A stretch of 46,949 nucleotides of DNA, taken from the NCBI GenBank assembly GCA_016218105.1, contig JACRET010000090.1, positions 1 to 46,949 of the forward strand, in the 5' to 3' direction. The DNA is from Deltaproteobacteria bacterium (GTDB taxonomy: Bacteria > Desulfobacterota > GWC2-55-46). Under the pieces are notes generated by a model. That model was given only the letters and a program-made list of their open reading frames with translations, was not told the DNA's origin and ran no database searches. Below, piece by piece: positions 31,943-40,791 of the stretch (position 1 is its first letter; each line of letters starts with the position of its first letter). A program made the position numbers and the translations under genes.

Positions 31943-33818
31943 GTTTGTGCTCGGGCAGCCTCCATCCGGCAAGGAGCGAGGCGTCTATCTTCGGAACGGC
32001 TTCAAGGAGTTTTTTCGTGTAATCGTCTTTCGGGTTTGAGAATATCTCTTCGGTAAGCCCCCGCTCCACTATCCTGCCCCCGTACATCACCGCCACTTCA
32101 TCGGCGATATACTCGACTACACCCAGATCATGTGTTATGAAAAGGAACGAAAGCCCGAAATCCCTCTGGATGGATTTAAGAAGATTGAGTATCTGCGCCT
32201 GAACGGAGACATCGAGAGCGCTTACGGCCTCGTCGCATACGATGAACTCAGGGTCGACCGCCAGGGCCCGCGCTATCCCTATCCTCTGGCGCTGTCCGCC
32301 TGAGAACTGATGCGGGTAGCGATGCATCATATCCGCGCCGAGGCCGACCCGCTCTAAAGTCGCGGCGATCTTTGCGTGGCGCTCTGACCTGCCCATATCG
32401 GGTTTCAGGGCCTTAAGACCCTCTTCGATGGTATCCTTGACCGTAAGCCGCGGGTTCAGGGAAGAATACGGGTCCTGGAATATTATCTGGATGCGGGCCC
32501 TGTAAGGCTTAAGCTCCTTTTCATTGAGCCTGGTAAGATCCTTGCCGTTAAATAATATCTCGCCCTCCGTCGGTCTTATAAGCTGTATTATGGATTTCCC
32601 TGCCGTAGTCTTTCCGCACCCCGACTCGCCTACGAGGGCGAGGGTAGAGCCTTTCCTTACGCTTAAGTCTATCCCGTCTACCGCTTTTACGTGGCCCGCG
32701 ACCCTCTTGAGCAATCCTTTACGGATTGGATAATAGGTCTTGAGCCTCTTAACCTCAAGTAGCGGCTCTTTCTTGTCATGCGGGACAGATAACGGGGGGA
32801 GTATGTCCGGCTCCTGCCTTAAGGGTTTTGACCAGGGCTTGGACATGAACTCTTTGTCGTGCAGATGGCAGGCTGCGAAATGCCCCGGCTCGCGCTCGGC
32901 AAGCGGGGGTAAAATCGTAGCGCACCCTTCCATCTCCCTCGGGCACCTTCCGGCAAAGTGGCAGCCTTCGGGGTAAGAGGTCGCCGGGGGTACTGTGCCG
33001 GGTATGGTATCGAGCTTAAGCCCCCTCTTTTCCTGTCCGGGTATCGAGCGGAGAAGTTTTATGGTATACGGGTGCATCGGGTTTCTGAAAAGCGCCTTTG
33101 TGGGAGAGAGCTCGACAATCTTTCCAGCGTACATCACACCTATCTCTTCGGCGTGCTGGTAGACAAGCGCCATATTGTGAGTTATAAGGAGCACCGCGGT
33201 AGAGGTCTCTTTTTTAAGCTCGCCGATAAGGTCTATTATCTGGGCCTGAATAGTAACGTCGAGAGCGGTCGTCGGCTCGTCCGCGATCAGCAGGTCGGGT
33301 TTACAGGCCAGGGCAATGGCTATCATCACCCTCTGGCGCATTCCGCCGGAAAGCCTGTGCGGGTATTCATCGATGAGAGATTCGGGGTCAGGCAGCCGCA
33401 CCCTCCTGAACATCTCTATGGCGGCCTCTCTGGCCTCTTTTTTAGTCTTGCCCTGATGGAGCGCGATAGTCTCTATTGTCTGGTCTCCGACGGTGAAGAC
33501 CGGATTTAAAGAGGTCATCGGCTCCTGAAATATCATTGATATTTTATTCCCGCGTATCTCCCGCTTCTCCTGGTCGCTTAAAGGGACGATGTCCCTGCCG
33601 TTAAGGAGAACCCTGCCTCCAGCGATAAAGCCGGCCGGCTCGGGGACGAGCTGGATTATGGAGAGGGCCGTCATGGATTTTCCGCAACCCGACTCTCCCA
33701 CAAGGGCGAACGTGCCGCCCTTTGGAATGGAGAAAGAGACCCCGTCGACCGCCTTGGCGAGCCCCTGCGGCGTCTTGAAGTAGGTCTTAAGGTCCTGTAT
33801 TTCGATTACTGGTGTCAT
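31935..33818 (-). CDS. Fused double ABC ATPase of a peptide-type importer (YejF/GsiA-like)
   Basis: A 627-residue protein with two complete OppD/OppF-type nucleotide-binding domains. NBD1 (about 1-330) has [19 protein letters not shown] and [13 protein letters not shown]. The oligo_HPY-type tail [14 protein letters not shown] plus a later Cys matches the cysteine set that binds an iron-sulfur cluster in some OppD/DppD proteins. NBD2 (about 350-627) has [21 protein letters not shown] and [13 protein letters not shown]. It powers uptake with the two permeases upstream. No clear Shine-Dalgarno precedes the ATG, and a 364-nt repeat-rich gap separates it from its permease genes. Confidence 0.9.
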   Translation of the reverse strand: MTPVIEIQDLKTYFKTPQGLAKAVDGVSFSIPKGGTFALVGESGCGKSMTALSIIQLVPEPAGFIAGGRVLLNGRDIVPLSDQEKREIRGNKISMIFQEPMTSLNPVFTVGDQTIETIALHQGKTKKEAREAAIEMFRRVRLPDPESLIDEYPHRLSGGMRQRVMIAIALACKPDLLIADEPTTALDVTIQAQIIDLIGELKKETSTAVLLITHNMALVYQHAEEIGVMYAGKIVELSPTKALFRNPMHPYTIKLLRSIPGQEKRGLKLDTIPGTVPPATSYPEGCHFAGRCPREMEGCATILPPLAEREPGHFAACHLHDKEFMSKPWSKPLRQEPDILPPLSVPHDKKEPLLEVKRLKTYYPIRKGLLKRVAGHVKAVDGIDLSVRKGSTLALVGESGCGKTTAGKSIIQLIRPTEGEILFNGKDLTRLNEKELKPYRARIQIIFQDPYSSLNPRLTVKDTIEEGLKALKPDMGRSERHAKIAATLERVGLGADMMHRYPHQFSGGQRQRIGIARALAVDPEFIVCDEAVSALDVSVQAQILNLLKSIQRDFGLSFLFITHDLGVVEYIADEVAVMYGGRIVERGLTEEIFSNPKDDYTKKLLEAVPKIDASLLAGWRLPEHKPS

Positions 33819-34182
33819 ATGTTGTAAAAGGCTAATTAAGTCCGCCTGCCTGTCTTCGTTTTCGTAACTTCGGCGCAGAGTCTGACGAGTTTTATTAATC
33901 AGGGGTAAACCCCCGGCTTTGCCGTGGAATCACAGAGTTTGACGGTTCCTGGAATCTACTCAGTGGCTGTACTTATAAAACCCTCCACCTTGATGGGGGA
34001 GGGCTTGGGTGGGGGTGAAAAGGTCACCCTCCCCTTGTATCCCCTCCCATCGAGGGAGGGGAGGTTTTGTATGGTTGTTATTCTTTTGCATTTAGCCCCT
34101 TTGAGGGGCGTCTTTCAAGCCCCCGGCTTTGCCGGGGGTACATGACTCATCGCTCCCAGAAAGCAACCCCAGCGCGGATAAC
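33819..34182. other. Repeat-rich gap inside the ABC importer operon
   Basis: No gene is seen. It contains a bipartite family B repeat (33980-34062) and the hairpin CCCCCGGC TTT GCCGGGGG (34119-34137). A related CCCCCGGCTTTGCCGTGGAATCACAGAG string is at 33909-33936. These could attenuate transcription into the ATPase gene. Confidence 0.65.
33980..34062 (+). repeat. Bipartite family B repeat
   Basis: The left part, CCCTCCACCTTGATGGGGGAGGG followed by TTGGGTGGGGGTGA, faces the right part, TCACCCTCCCCTTG and CCCCTCCCAT CGA GGGAGGGG. The two halves are largely inverse complements, and the tail AGGTTTTGTATGG matches the copy at 6603. Confidence 0.7.
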
Positions 34183-35358
34183 CTATCTGTATCTGAGCCT
34201 CGGGTCGAGTGCGTCCCTTACGGCATCGCCGAAGATATTCGCTGGAAGCACAAGCCCGAACATGGCTGCGAACGCGGCGAGCAGGTTCCACCAGACTACG
34301 GGCTCTCTGCTCAGTTCCAGCCTTGCCGTGTTTATCATGTTGCCCCAGCTCCCTATCTCCGGGCCGACGCCTATTCCAATGTAGCTTAAGATCGCCTCGG
34401 CAAGCACAAGCCCGCTGAACTGAAGGACGAACGTTATCAAGACCAGATGCATTACGTTAGGCACTATATGCCGGTAGATGATTGAAAGCCTTCCGGCCCC
34501 GAAAGCCTTTGAGGCCTGCACATATTCAAGCTCTCTCAACTTCAGGGTCTCGCCCCTTATAAGCCTGCAAAGGTCTGTCCAGGAAGTGATGCCGAGTATC
34601 AGGCAAAGCCAGAAGAGCCTGTCGTTGGGGACGAGAAACCCCAGGAATATGTCTTTACCGGAGATGAGCCCGCCCTGATAGCCGCTGTTCCCGAAGAGGA
34701 GCATGAACGCCACTATGAGCAGCACACCGGGGATAGAGGCGAGGGTAGTGTAGAGATACTGGACTATGTCGTCGATCATCCCGCCGTAATAACCGGCTAC
34801 AACCCCGAAGAATATGGCGAAAGGTATTATGATGATAGTGGTGCCCGCGCCTATCACGATGCCGGTGCGAACACCCTTTAACGCCGTAAAAAATACGTCG
34901 TTGCCGACCTTGTCCGTCCCAAGGACGTGGGTGCCGGGAAAATTAAGCGGCGGGTAATCCCTGACTACGGTACCGTCCGGACTCTCGATGCTTTCTTTTG
35001 AGAAGAGGCGGGAGGCGAAAGGCGCCGAGTAGGTCTTCTCGGTCTTTGTCCTCATTCCGGAGGCCAACCTGTCGAGGAGGCTCAGGGCTTGCGGGCTGTA
35101 GATGGCGGAGCCTTCGGAGGTGAGGGCGGCCTTGCCGCTTTCATCGTTTATGGGATCACGGTACCGGATGCTGTCAAGCAGCGCCACCGCCACATAGATC
35201 GAAAGTATGAGCATGCACAGGAGCGCCAGCTTGTTTTTACGAAGCTCAAGCCTTATGGATTTAAGGGTGGAACCTTCCTTTCTTGAGCCGATTATAAAAT
35301 ATATAATGGCGCCGATCAGGAAGTATATTATAAGGTCTGTCGCTAGTATTACTGGCAT
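34183..35358 (-). CDS. ABC importer permease, OppC/YejE type
   Basis: A 391-residue inner membrane permease. Besides the OppC-type N-terminal helix (LALLCMLILSIYVAVALL) there is an extra helix at the very N-terminus (ATDLIIYFLIGAIIYFIIG), and a periplasmic segment of about 90 residues. GTHVLGTDKVGNDVF is the OppC hallmark. The ATPase-coupling EAA loop is EYVQASKAFGAGRLSIIYRHIVPN. RDALDPRLRYR is the typical C-terminus. It is encoded between the OppB-type permease and the fused ATPase. The substrate is probably oligopeptides or a peptide-like compound. Confidence 0.88.
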   Translation of the reverse strand: MPVILATDLIIYFLIGAIIYFIIGSRKEGSTLKSIRLELRKNKLALLCMLILSIYVAVALLDSIRYRDPINDESGKAALTSEGSAIYSPQALSLLDRLASGMRTKTEKTYSAPFASRLFSKESIESPDGTVVRDYPPLNFPGTHVLGTDKVGNDVFFTALKGVRTGIVIGAGTTIIIIPFAIFFGVVAGYYGGMIDDIVQYLYTTLASIPGVLLIVAFMLLFGNSGYQGGLISGKDIFLGFLVPNDRLFWLCLILGITSWTDLCRLIRGETLKLRELEYVQASKAFGAGRLSIIYRHIVPNVMHLVLITFVLQFSGLVLAEAILSYIGIGVGPEIGSWGNMINTARLELSREPVVWWNLLAAFAAMFGLVLPANIFGDAVRDALDPRLRYR

Positions 35359-35386
35359 ATTTTTAAAGTTGTCCGAATAGATCTAA

Positions 35387-35441
35387 CAGACTGCTGAAAA
35401 AGTCCATGTCTGAATAAATTCCGGGTTTTTCAGCAGCCTGT
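35387..35441 (+). repeat. Family A repeat, internally deleted derivative
   Basis: Only the two ends remain: CAGACTGCTGAAAAAGTCCAT joined to AATTCCGGGTTTTTCAGCAG and CCTG. The terminal inverted repeats therefore face each other across about 25 bp. It lies between the two permease genes. Confidence 0.85.
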
Positions 35442-35494
35442 CAAAATCAAGGCCATAAAATAAATTCGATTCTTCGATTAACATACAGCCGTTC

Positions 35495-36475
35495 CTACTC
35501 AAACCTGACCCTCGGGTCAACGAGCGTATAGCTGATATCGGTAAGTATGAGCCCTGCAATGTAGAGGATGGAGCCCAGGTAGACCATTGATCGGACTATG
35601 GCGAAGTCCTGCGCCTGTATCGCCTCTATCGTAAAATTACCGAGCCCCGGTATCGCGAAGAACGTCTCCATGATGAGGCTGCCGTAAAAGAGGAACGGGA
35701 TGGAGACGACCACGTTTGTGAGCACCGGTATCATTGCGTTCTTGAGCGCGTGCTTGAAGAGCACCTTCCCTTCGCTGAGGCCCTTTGCCCTCGCTGTCCT
35801 GATGTAATCCTTGTTTATCTCTTCGAGAAAGACGGTCCTGTAAAAACGCACCCCGATCCCGACCGAACTTATTACGCCTATTATGACCGGGAGGACGATG
35901 AACTTCAATGAATGCACGCCGGTGTCGTAGCCCGATATGGGGAAGAGCTTCAATACCTTTCCGAGGACGAACTGCCCTCCGATTATATAGAACAGCGTTG
36001 AGACCGACATCATGACTACCCCCAGCACCAGCCCCCACAGGTCGAGGTAAGTCCCCCGGTAATAGGCGAGCATCATGGCCAGGAAGAGGTCTATGACGAT
36101 CCCTATAAGGAACATCGGCACGCTTATGGCGAGGCTCGCCCACATCCTGTGCTTTATTTCCCTGCCGATATCGATATTGTTCCTGTCCGAGCGGCCGAAA
36201 TCAAACCAGAGGAGCGGTACCGACTTCTGGTAAAATACCGTCTGCGTGACCTTTCCGACGCCTTCCTCTTTGGCATTAAGGAACGTAGGCAGGTTATATC
36301 CGTGATCCCTCTTCCAGTTCTCGATGGCGGCTGTGGTAAGGTTCTTCTCCCCCAGTATCTTCCTCGCCATGTCGTCAGGTGTATTGATATAGAAAAACAG
36401 TATCGCCGTCAGGAGGTTTACCCCCAGGATTATCGGTACGGCGTATAGTATGCGTCGGATTATGTATGTAAGCAT
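35495..36475 (-). CDS. ABC importer permease, OppB/YejB type
   Basis: A 326-residue permease with six membrane helices. LTYIIRRILYAVPIILGVNLLTAILF is the N-terminal OppB signature. WFDFGRSDRNNIDIGREIKHRM precedes the transmembrane core. The coupling loop is DYIRTARAKGLSEGKVLFKHALKNAMIPV. FYGSLIMETFFAIPGLGN and the terminal LTDISYTLVDPRVRFE are canonical. It pairs with the OppC-type permease to form the channel. The 136-nt gap after it contains a deleted family A repeat. Confidence 0.91.
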   Translation of the reverse strand: MLTYIIRRILYAVPIILGVNLLTAILFFYINTPDDMARKILGEKNLTTAAIENWKRDHGYNLPTFLNAKEEGVGKVTQTVFYQKSVPLLWFDFGRSDRNNIDIGREIKHRMWASLAISVPMFLIGIVIDLFLAMMLAYYRGTYLDLWGLVLGVVMMSVSTLFYIIGGQFVLGKVLKLFPISGYDTGVHSLKFIVLPVIIGVISSVGIGVRFYRTVFLEEINKDYIRTARAKGLSEGKVLFKHALKNAMIPVLTNVVVSIPFLFYGSLIMETFFAIPGLGNFTIEAIQAQDFAIVRSMVYLGSILYIAGLILTDISYTLVDPRVRFE

Positions 36476-36538
36476 TTTTAAATATCTCTTTTATGAAACC
36501 GGGGTTGTCATTTTATTTATTAAGCTTAAAAAACCCTT

Positions 36539-36563
36539 GCCTCTGCAATCACTTTGCGGAGGC
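36539..36563 (-). terminator. Possible intercistronic attenuator between binding-protein and permease genes
   Basis: Read on the minus strand, GCCTCCGCAA and TTGCAGAGGC pair (10 bp, one wobble, loop AGTGA). The downstream sequence is AAGGGTTTTTT. A partial terminator here would leave the solute-binding protein more abundant than the permeases, as is common in ABC importer operons. Confidence 0.45.
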
Positions 36564-36598
36564 CTTTAGAGTCCTCTCACTATGAGTAGGGTACTCCA

Positions 36599-38809
36599 TT
36601 ACGGCCTTCCTTTACCAAGCCGTTTTCTCCTTACGCTAACGATAGCCGGTATCGAGCCGATGACAAGGATTATAGCGATAATAATAAGGGGCTTGAAGTT
36701 CGGCCTGTTCCATTCGTGTCTTAAAGACCCCCTCTGGGCTGAGTTTATCTTTATGTACTTCATCGTATTGTTGGCCATCGCGTTGGACTTTACGTTCTCC
36801 ATCCACTGGTGATAAAGCGCGAACGCGACAGGATGGAACCCCCATACCCACGGCGAGTCCTTCTGAAGTATCGCGGTCATCTCCTGTATGACCTTAAGCC
36901 TCCCGGGGGAGTTGTCCATGTTCTCCATTATCTTGAAGAGGCGGTCGAATTCAGGGTTTGCATAGTTGGCTACGTTCTCTCCCTGGAATTTGACCTTGCT
37001 GTTTGAGCCGGTAAGGAGGAAGTAGAAGTTCTCAGGGTCCGGGTAATCGGCGTTCCAGCCCCAGGAGAAGAACTGGAAGTTGCCACGGAGCATCTTCTCC
37101 TGAAAACGGTTGTAATCGGTAGTCCTGTTCTCAAGCTGGATGCCCAGAAGCTTAAACCTTTTTATATACCATGTAATCATCTGGGTGGAATCCACGGTCG
37201 TCCAGGCGTTATCAAACGTTATCACAAGCGGCCGTCCGTTCTTGTCCCTTCCTCCGGGATAACCCGCCTCGGCCATTAATTTTTTTGCGTAATCGATCGT
37301 CTTCCTTTCCGCCCTCTTTTTTCCGCTGTCCCAGCCGTAGACGTAGGGATTGATGCCGTCCTTGCCTTCCAGGTGTCCGAATATACCCGGCGGGAGCGGA
37401 GACATCGCCGGTATCCCCCTGCCATTATTGAATATCTCTATGTACTCCTCGAAATTAAGCGCTATGGATATCGCCTGCCTGAGCTTCTGTTTTTCGGGAG
37501 AGTATCCGCCGACCACGTCATCGAGCATATTAAACCCTCCATAAAATGTGGAAGGCCTTACGGACGTCAGAAGGCTTATGCCCTTGTCCTTCATCGTCTC
37601 CGTAAGCTCCGCCCTGCCTGCCGCGGAAAAAGAGACCGCCTGATCGAAGCTGTCCGAAGTAATGCCCGAGTTGTCGTAATAGCCCTGAAGAAACTTGTTC
37701 CAGCGCGGTATCGCCTCCTTCTCAAGCTTGAATACCATCCTGTCCATGAAGGGGAGCGCCTTGCCGGCGTCTTTGAGCAAACCCTTTTCCCCGTCTCCAT
37801 TCTCTCCTTCGTCAGGATATCCCTCATGGCGGAAGTTAGGGTTTCTGGCTAGTATTATCTCCATATTCGGGTTGAAGGTATCTATCATGTAAGCGCCTGT
37901 CCCGACAGGGAACCGGTCTATGGTGATGTTTTTGTCGGCAAGCGCGCCTTGTTTGTAGAAAAGCACAGCCTCCTCCGGGACAGGGGAGAAAAACGGCATC
38001 GCGAGCCAATAGATGAACTGGGGGTATTTCGTCTTCAGGATTATCCTGAACGCATGATCGTCAACCTTTTCCACTCCGGGCAGGGGATGTTTTTTGTAAT
38101 CGAGTATTATCGGGTTCTCTTTTTCATCGACGGTCTGGTTATATGTCGAGCCGGCCTTTGCCCGCCTCTGTGCCCTTATGCCCTCAAGGTCTGCCCTTAA
38201 CGCCTCCGAATATTCCTTAAGCCCCAAAATATATTTTTCCAGGATCGACAATACCGGGCTTTCTATCTGGGGGTCGGCCATACGCATGATCTCCAGCATG
38301 TAATCGTCGGCGCGTACCTCCCTGGTGCCTTTCAGCGGAAAGTCCTTTATCTGCTCGATCTTCTTTACATCCTCCCCGGTAAGGTTGGAGTAGAAAGGTT
38401 TGCCGGACGGGTCTTTTGCAAAGGCCGGGTGTCCCTGATAGAGCACGCCTTTTTTTATCCTTATCTCATAAACGGCCCTATTGACCAGCTCAGGCGCAAC
38501 CTCCTGCGAAAGCCTCATACCGTTCTTATCGAAGTAAACGGGGATCGGAAGCCTTTCCGCAGTCAAGGGGATGATCTCGTAGGGGCGCTTAAGGTAATGG
38601 TACTGCAAGGCCGGTTCATAGATCTGCGCCAGAAAGTCGTATTCGTCGGAACTATACGCGCGCGCGGGGTCCAGGTGCTTGGGCGGCTCTGTGAAAGTGG
38701 AATAAAAGGTGTTAGAACCCTTCTCAGACGTGCGATAGGGGTCATTGGGAGTGCAACCATGCGTTATTATTGATAAAATTAAGAGTAAAACCCCTAAGAT
38801 AGGGGACAT
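36599..38809 (-). CDS. Peptide ABC importer substrate-binding protein with C-terminal membrane helix
   Basis: A 736-residue SBP_bac_5 family protein, longer than the usual 500-600. The N-terminus (PILGVLLLILSIITHGC) is a signal peptide with a lipobox-like THGC, so it may be a lipoprotein. TFTEPPKHLDPARAYSSDEYDFLAQIYEPAL opens the mature domain. A 100-residue insertion around 140-240 is rich in charged residues. FSWGWNADYPDPENFYFLLTG is the family C-lobe signature. Near the end LIIIAIILVIGSIPAIVSVRRKR is a clear membrane helix, unusual for this family. It is the first gene of the operon. AAAGG lies just before the ATG. Confidence 0.88.
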   Translation of the reverse strand: MSPILGVLLLILSIITHGCTPNDPYRTSEKGSNTFYSTFTEPPKHLDPARAYSSDEYDFLAQIYEPALQYHYLKRPYEIIPLTAERLPIPVYFDKNGMRLSQEVAPELVNRAVYEIRIKKGVLYQGHPAFAKDPSGKPFYSNLTGEDVKKIEQIKDFPLKGTREVRADDYMLEIMRMADPQIESPVLSILEKYILGLKEYSEALRADLEGIRAQRRAKAGSTYNQTVDEKENPIILDYKKHPLPGVEKVDDHAFRIILKTKYPQFIYWLAMPFFSPVPEEAVLFYKQGALADKNITIDRFPVGTGAYMIDTFNPNMEIILARNPNFRHEGYPDEGENGDGEKGLLKDAGKALPFMDRMVFKLEKEAIPRWNKFLQGYYDNSGITSDSFDQAVSFSAAGRAELTETMKDKGISLLTSVRPSTFYGGFNMLDDVVGGYSPEKQKLRQAISIALNFEEYIEIFNNGRGIPAMSPLPPGIFGHLEGKDGINPYVYGWDSGKKRAERKTIDYAKKLMAEAGYPGGRDKNGRPLVITFDNAWTTVDSTQMITWYIKRFKLLGIQLENRTTDYNRFQEKMLRGNFQFFSWGWNADYPDPENFYFLLTGSNSKVKFQGENVANYANPEFDRLFKIMENMDNSPGRLKVIQEMTAILQKDSPWVWGFHPVAFALYHQWMENVKSNAMANNTMKYIKINSAQRGSLRHEWNRPNFKPLIIIAIILVIGSIPAIVSVRRKRLGKGRP

Positions 38810-38928
38810 AGACCTTTTAACAGGCGCACCTCCTCCCGTCGTTTCCAGCCAGGCTTGCTGCTCCGGCAGATGTTGCGGTTATTTTTAAACAACCTGCCAG
38901 AAAAAGTGACATAAATTACAGAAGAAAT

Positions 38929-38957
38929 ATTATATACCAAATATATTCTAATGAAAA
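38929..38957 (-). promoter_or_regulatory. Candidate promoter of the ABC importer operon
   Basis: Read on the minus strand, TTTTCA (38957-38952) and TATAAT (38934-38929) are separated by 17 nt. The predicted start is near 38922, about 110 nt before the ATG at 38809. Confidence 0.5.
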
Positions 38958-39042
38958 GGTTTAATACGAAAAGAACGCGATTGGTGGCGTAAGGCATCGA
39001 AAAAATCTAAGAATGCCTGAAAATACGCACACTTGACGGTGC

Positions 39043-39072
39043 TTGACATTTGATATAAAGTTATGTTAGGAT
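39043..39072 (+). promoter_or_regulatory. rpoD promoter with extended -10
   Basis: TTGACA (39043-39048) and TAGGAT (39067-39072) are separated by 18 nt. TG at 39064-39065 forms an extended -10 element (TGTTAGGAT). A second overlapping pair, TTGACG (39033-39038) and TATAAA (39054-39059), has a 15-nt spacer. Two starts about 10 nt apart are possible. Confidence 0.6.
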
Positions 39073-39121
39073 TAAATGATTTTCTGCTCAAGGGATCGTA
39101 TCCTACATTAAGGACGGGTGT

Positions 39122-40675
39122 ATGGCCAAGAAGACTACCAATAATCAGACCAATAATCACACTGCCAGCAACGCCGGAAATAACAATACGGCTTCCGGCA
39201 GTGACCTCAATAATCTTATTGATATAGGTAAGGACAAAGGTTTTTTAACCTATGATGAGATAAACGACGCGTTCCCTCAGGATAATTTTTCGGTTGAGGA
39301 AATGGACACGCTCCTTGAAACGCTAGGCGAGCTCGGCATTGATATCGTCGATACCGCCGAGAAGGGCGGCGAGGCCCCTGAGGTCTCGGAGGTAAAGGAA
39401 GAGACTATCGACGTAGAGCGCGTCGAGGACCCCGTAAGAATCTATATGAGGGAGATGGGCGCGGTACCTCTGCTCAAAAGGGAAGAGGAGATCGTTTACG
39501 CCCGGAGGATCGAAGAATCACGGGCGGATTTGAGAAGGCTTACGCTTTCGAGTCCTTTTGCTCTGAGAGAAGTGCTCAGGGTGGTGGACAGGGTAAAGAG
39601 CGGCAAGGCTTCTTTAAGAGACCTTATCGAAGAGGCCGAAGAGGTAAATCAGTTCGACGATACCTATTCGGACGAGGTCGTCGAAAAATTTGAGAAGCTT
39701 AAAAGAAGAAAGCAGGACAGCGCCTATAAGTTTCTCAAGGACGCAAACTTAAGCGCGAACCTGATCCGCAGGATCGTAAAAAGGATCGTAAGGCTTGAGC
39801 ACCTTATCGAGCGTGAAGAGGCTAAAAGGGGGATCCGTAAGGCCGAAAGGGCAAAGCTTCGCATCAGAAGGATACTTAAGCGACTTGAGATGAAGAGGGG
39901 TGAGCTGAAAGAGCTTGCCAGGGTCGTAAAAGTCCACGACTTCAATATGTGGGAAGCCAAGCAGAGGCTTATCGAGGCCAACCTGAGGCTCGTGGTAAGC
40001 ATAGCAAAAAGGTACGTAAACCTGGGACTAAAATTTTCAGACCTTATCCAGGAAGGCAATATCGGGCTGATGAAGGCCGTTGATAAGTTCGATTATAAGA
40101 AGGGATACAAGTTCTCCACCTACGCTACATGGTGGATAAGGCAGGCGATCACAAGGTCGATAGCGGACCACGGCAGGACGATCCGCATACCCGTCCACAT
40201 GATAGAGACCATCAACAGGCTTCTGCAGACATCCCGCCAGCTGCTAAAAGAGCTTGGCAGGGAGCCCTACCCTGAAGAGATAGCCGAGAGGATGGATATA
40301 CCTATCGCGAAGGTAAGGCGTATCTTAAGGCTTATGAAGCAGACCTTGAGCCTTGAAACGCCTATCGGAGACGATGAGGAGAGCTCGCTTGGCGACTTTA
40401 TCGAGGATGAAAAATCCCCGTCGCCCGCCGACGCCGCGATAGAAAAAGATCTGTCCGACCAGACAAACCTCGTGCTTGAGAGCCTTACCCCCCGTGAGGA
40501 GAAGGTGCTCAGGATGAGGTTCGGGATCGGCGAGAAGCAGGATTATACCCTTGAGGAAGTCGGGAAGGTGCTTGGGGTCACCAGAGAAAGGGTAAGGCAG
40601 ATCGAGGCAAAGGCTATCAGGAGGCTCAGGCACCCGACCAGGGCAAAGCTCCTGAAGGGCTTCAGCGAAGGCTAG
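39122..40675 (+). CDS. rpoD: RNA polymerase primary sigma factor RpoD (sigma70)
   Basis: A 517-residue group 1 sigma factor. A 31-residue Asn/Thr/Ser-rich tail ([20 protein letters not shown]) precedes region 1.1 ([13 protein letters not shown]). Region 1.2 is [16 protein letters not shown]. Region 2 has [19 protein letters not shown] through [19 protein letters not shown], which melts and reads the -10 box. Region 3 has [19 protein letters not shown], and region 4 has [14 protein letters not shown] and [20 protein letters not shown] for the -35 box. AAGGA is 7 nt upstream of the ATG. It has its own promoter and terminator and no adjacent dnaG. Confidence 0.97.
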   Translation: MAKKTTNNQTNNHTASNAGNNNTASGSDLNNLIDIGKDKGFLTYDEINDAFPQDNFSVEEMDTLLETLGELGIDIVDTAEKGGEAPEVSEVKEETIDVERVEDPVRIYMREMGAVPLLKREEEIVYARRIEESRADLRRLTLSSPFALREVLRVVDRVKSGKASLRDLIEEAEEVNQFDDTYSDEVVEKFEKLKRRKQDSAYKFLKDANLSANLIRRIVKRIVRLEHLIEREEAKRGIRKAERAKLRIRRILKRLEMKRGELKELARVVKVHDFNMWEAKQRLIEANLRLVVSIAKRYVNLGLKFSDLIQEGNIGLMKAVDKFDYKKGYKFSTYATWWIRQAITRSIADHGRTIRIPVHMIETINRLLQTSRQLLKELGREPYPEEIAERMDIPIAKVRRILRLMKQTLSLETPIGDDEESSLGDFIEDEKSPSPADAAIEKDLSDQTNLVLESLTPREEKVLRMRFGIGEKQDYTLEEVGKVLGVTRERVRQIEAKAIRRLRHPTRAKLLKGFSEG

Positions 40676-40714
40676 CTAATACGAAGAAAACCGCTGAATG
40701 AGATACGCATTTTG

Positions 40715-40753
40715 AAAAGGACACCTTGGAGGTTAAGGGTGTCCTTTTTTTTT
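40715..40753 (+). terminator. Rho-independent terminator of rpoD
   Basis: AAAAGGACACC and GGTGTCCTTTT form an 11-bp stem (loop 12 nt) that runs into a nine-T tract. Confidence 0.92.
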
Positions 40754-40791
40754 AAAACACGATATAATAACGGATATATGCCGGGATCGAT

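Larger units (their letters stand above)
38810..39121. other. Divergent regulatory region between the ABC importer and rpoD
   Basis: A 312-nt AT-rich gap holding the candidate minus-strand promoter at 38929-38957 and the rpoD promoter at 39043-39072. I see no reading frame or RNA gene in it. Confidence 0.6.

Noticed and set aside
34119..34137. Rho-independent terminator in the ABC operon gap
   Set aside because: The CCCCCGGC/GCCGGGGG stem has no T-run on either strand, so it was kept only as a repeat hairpin.
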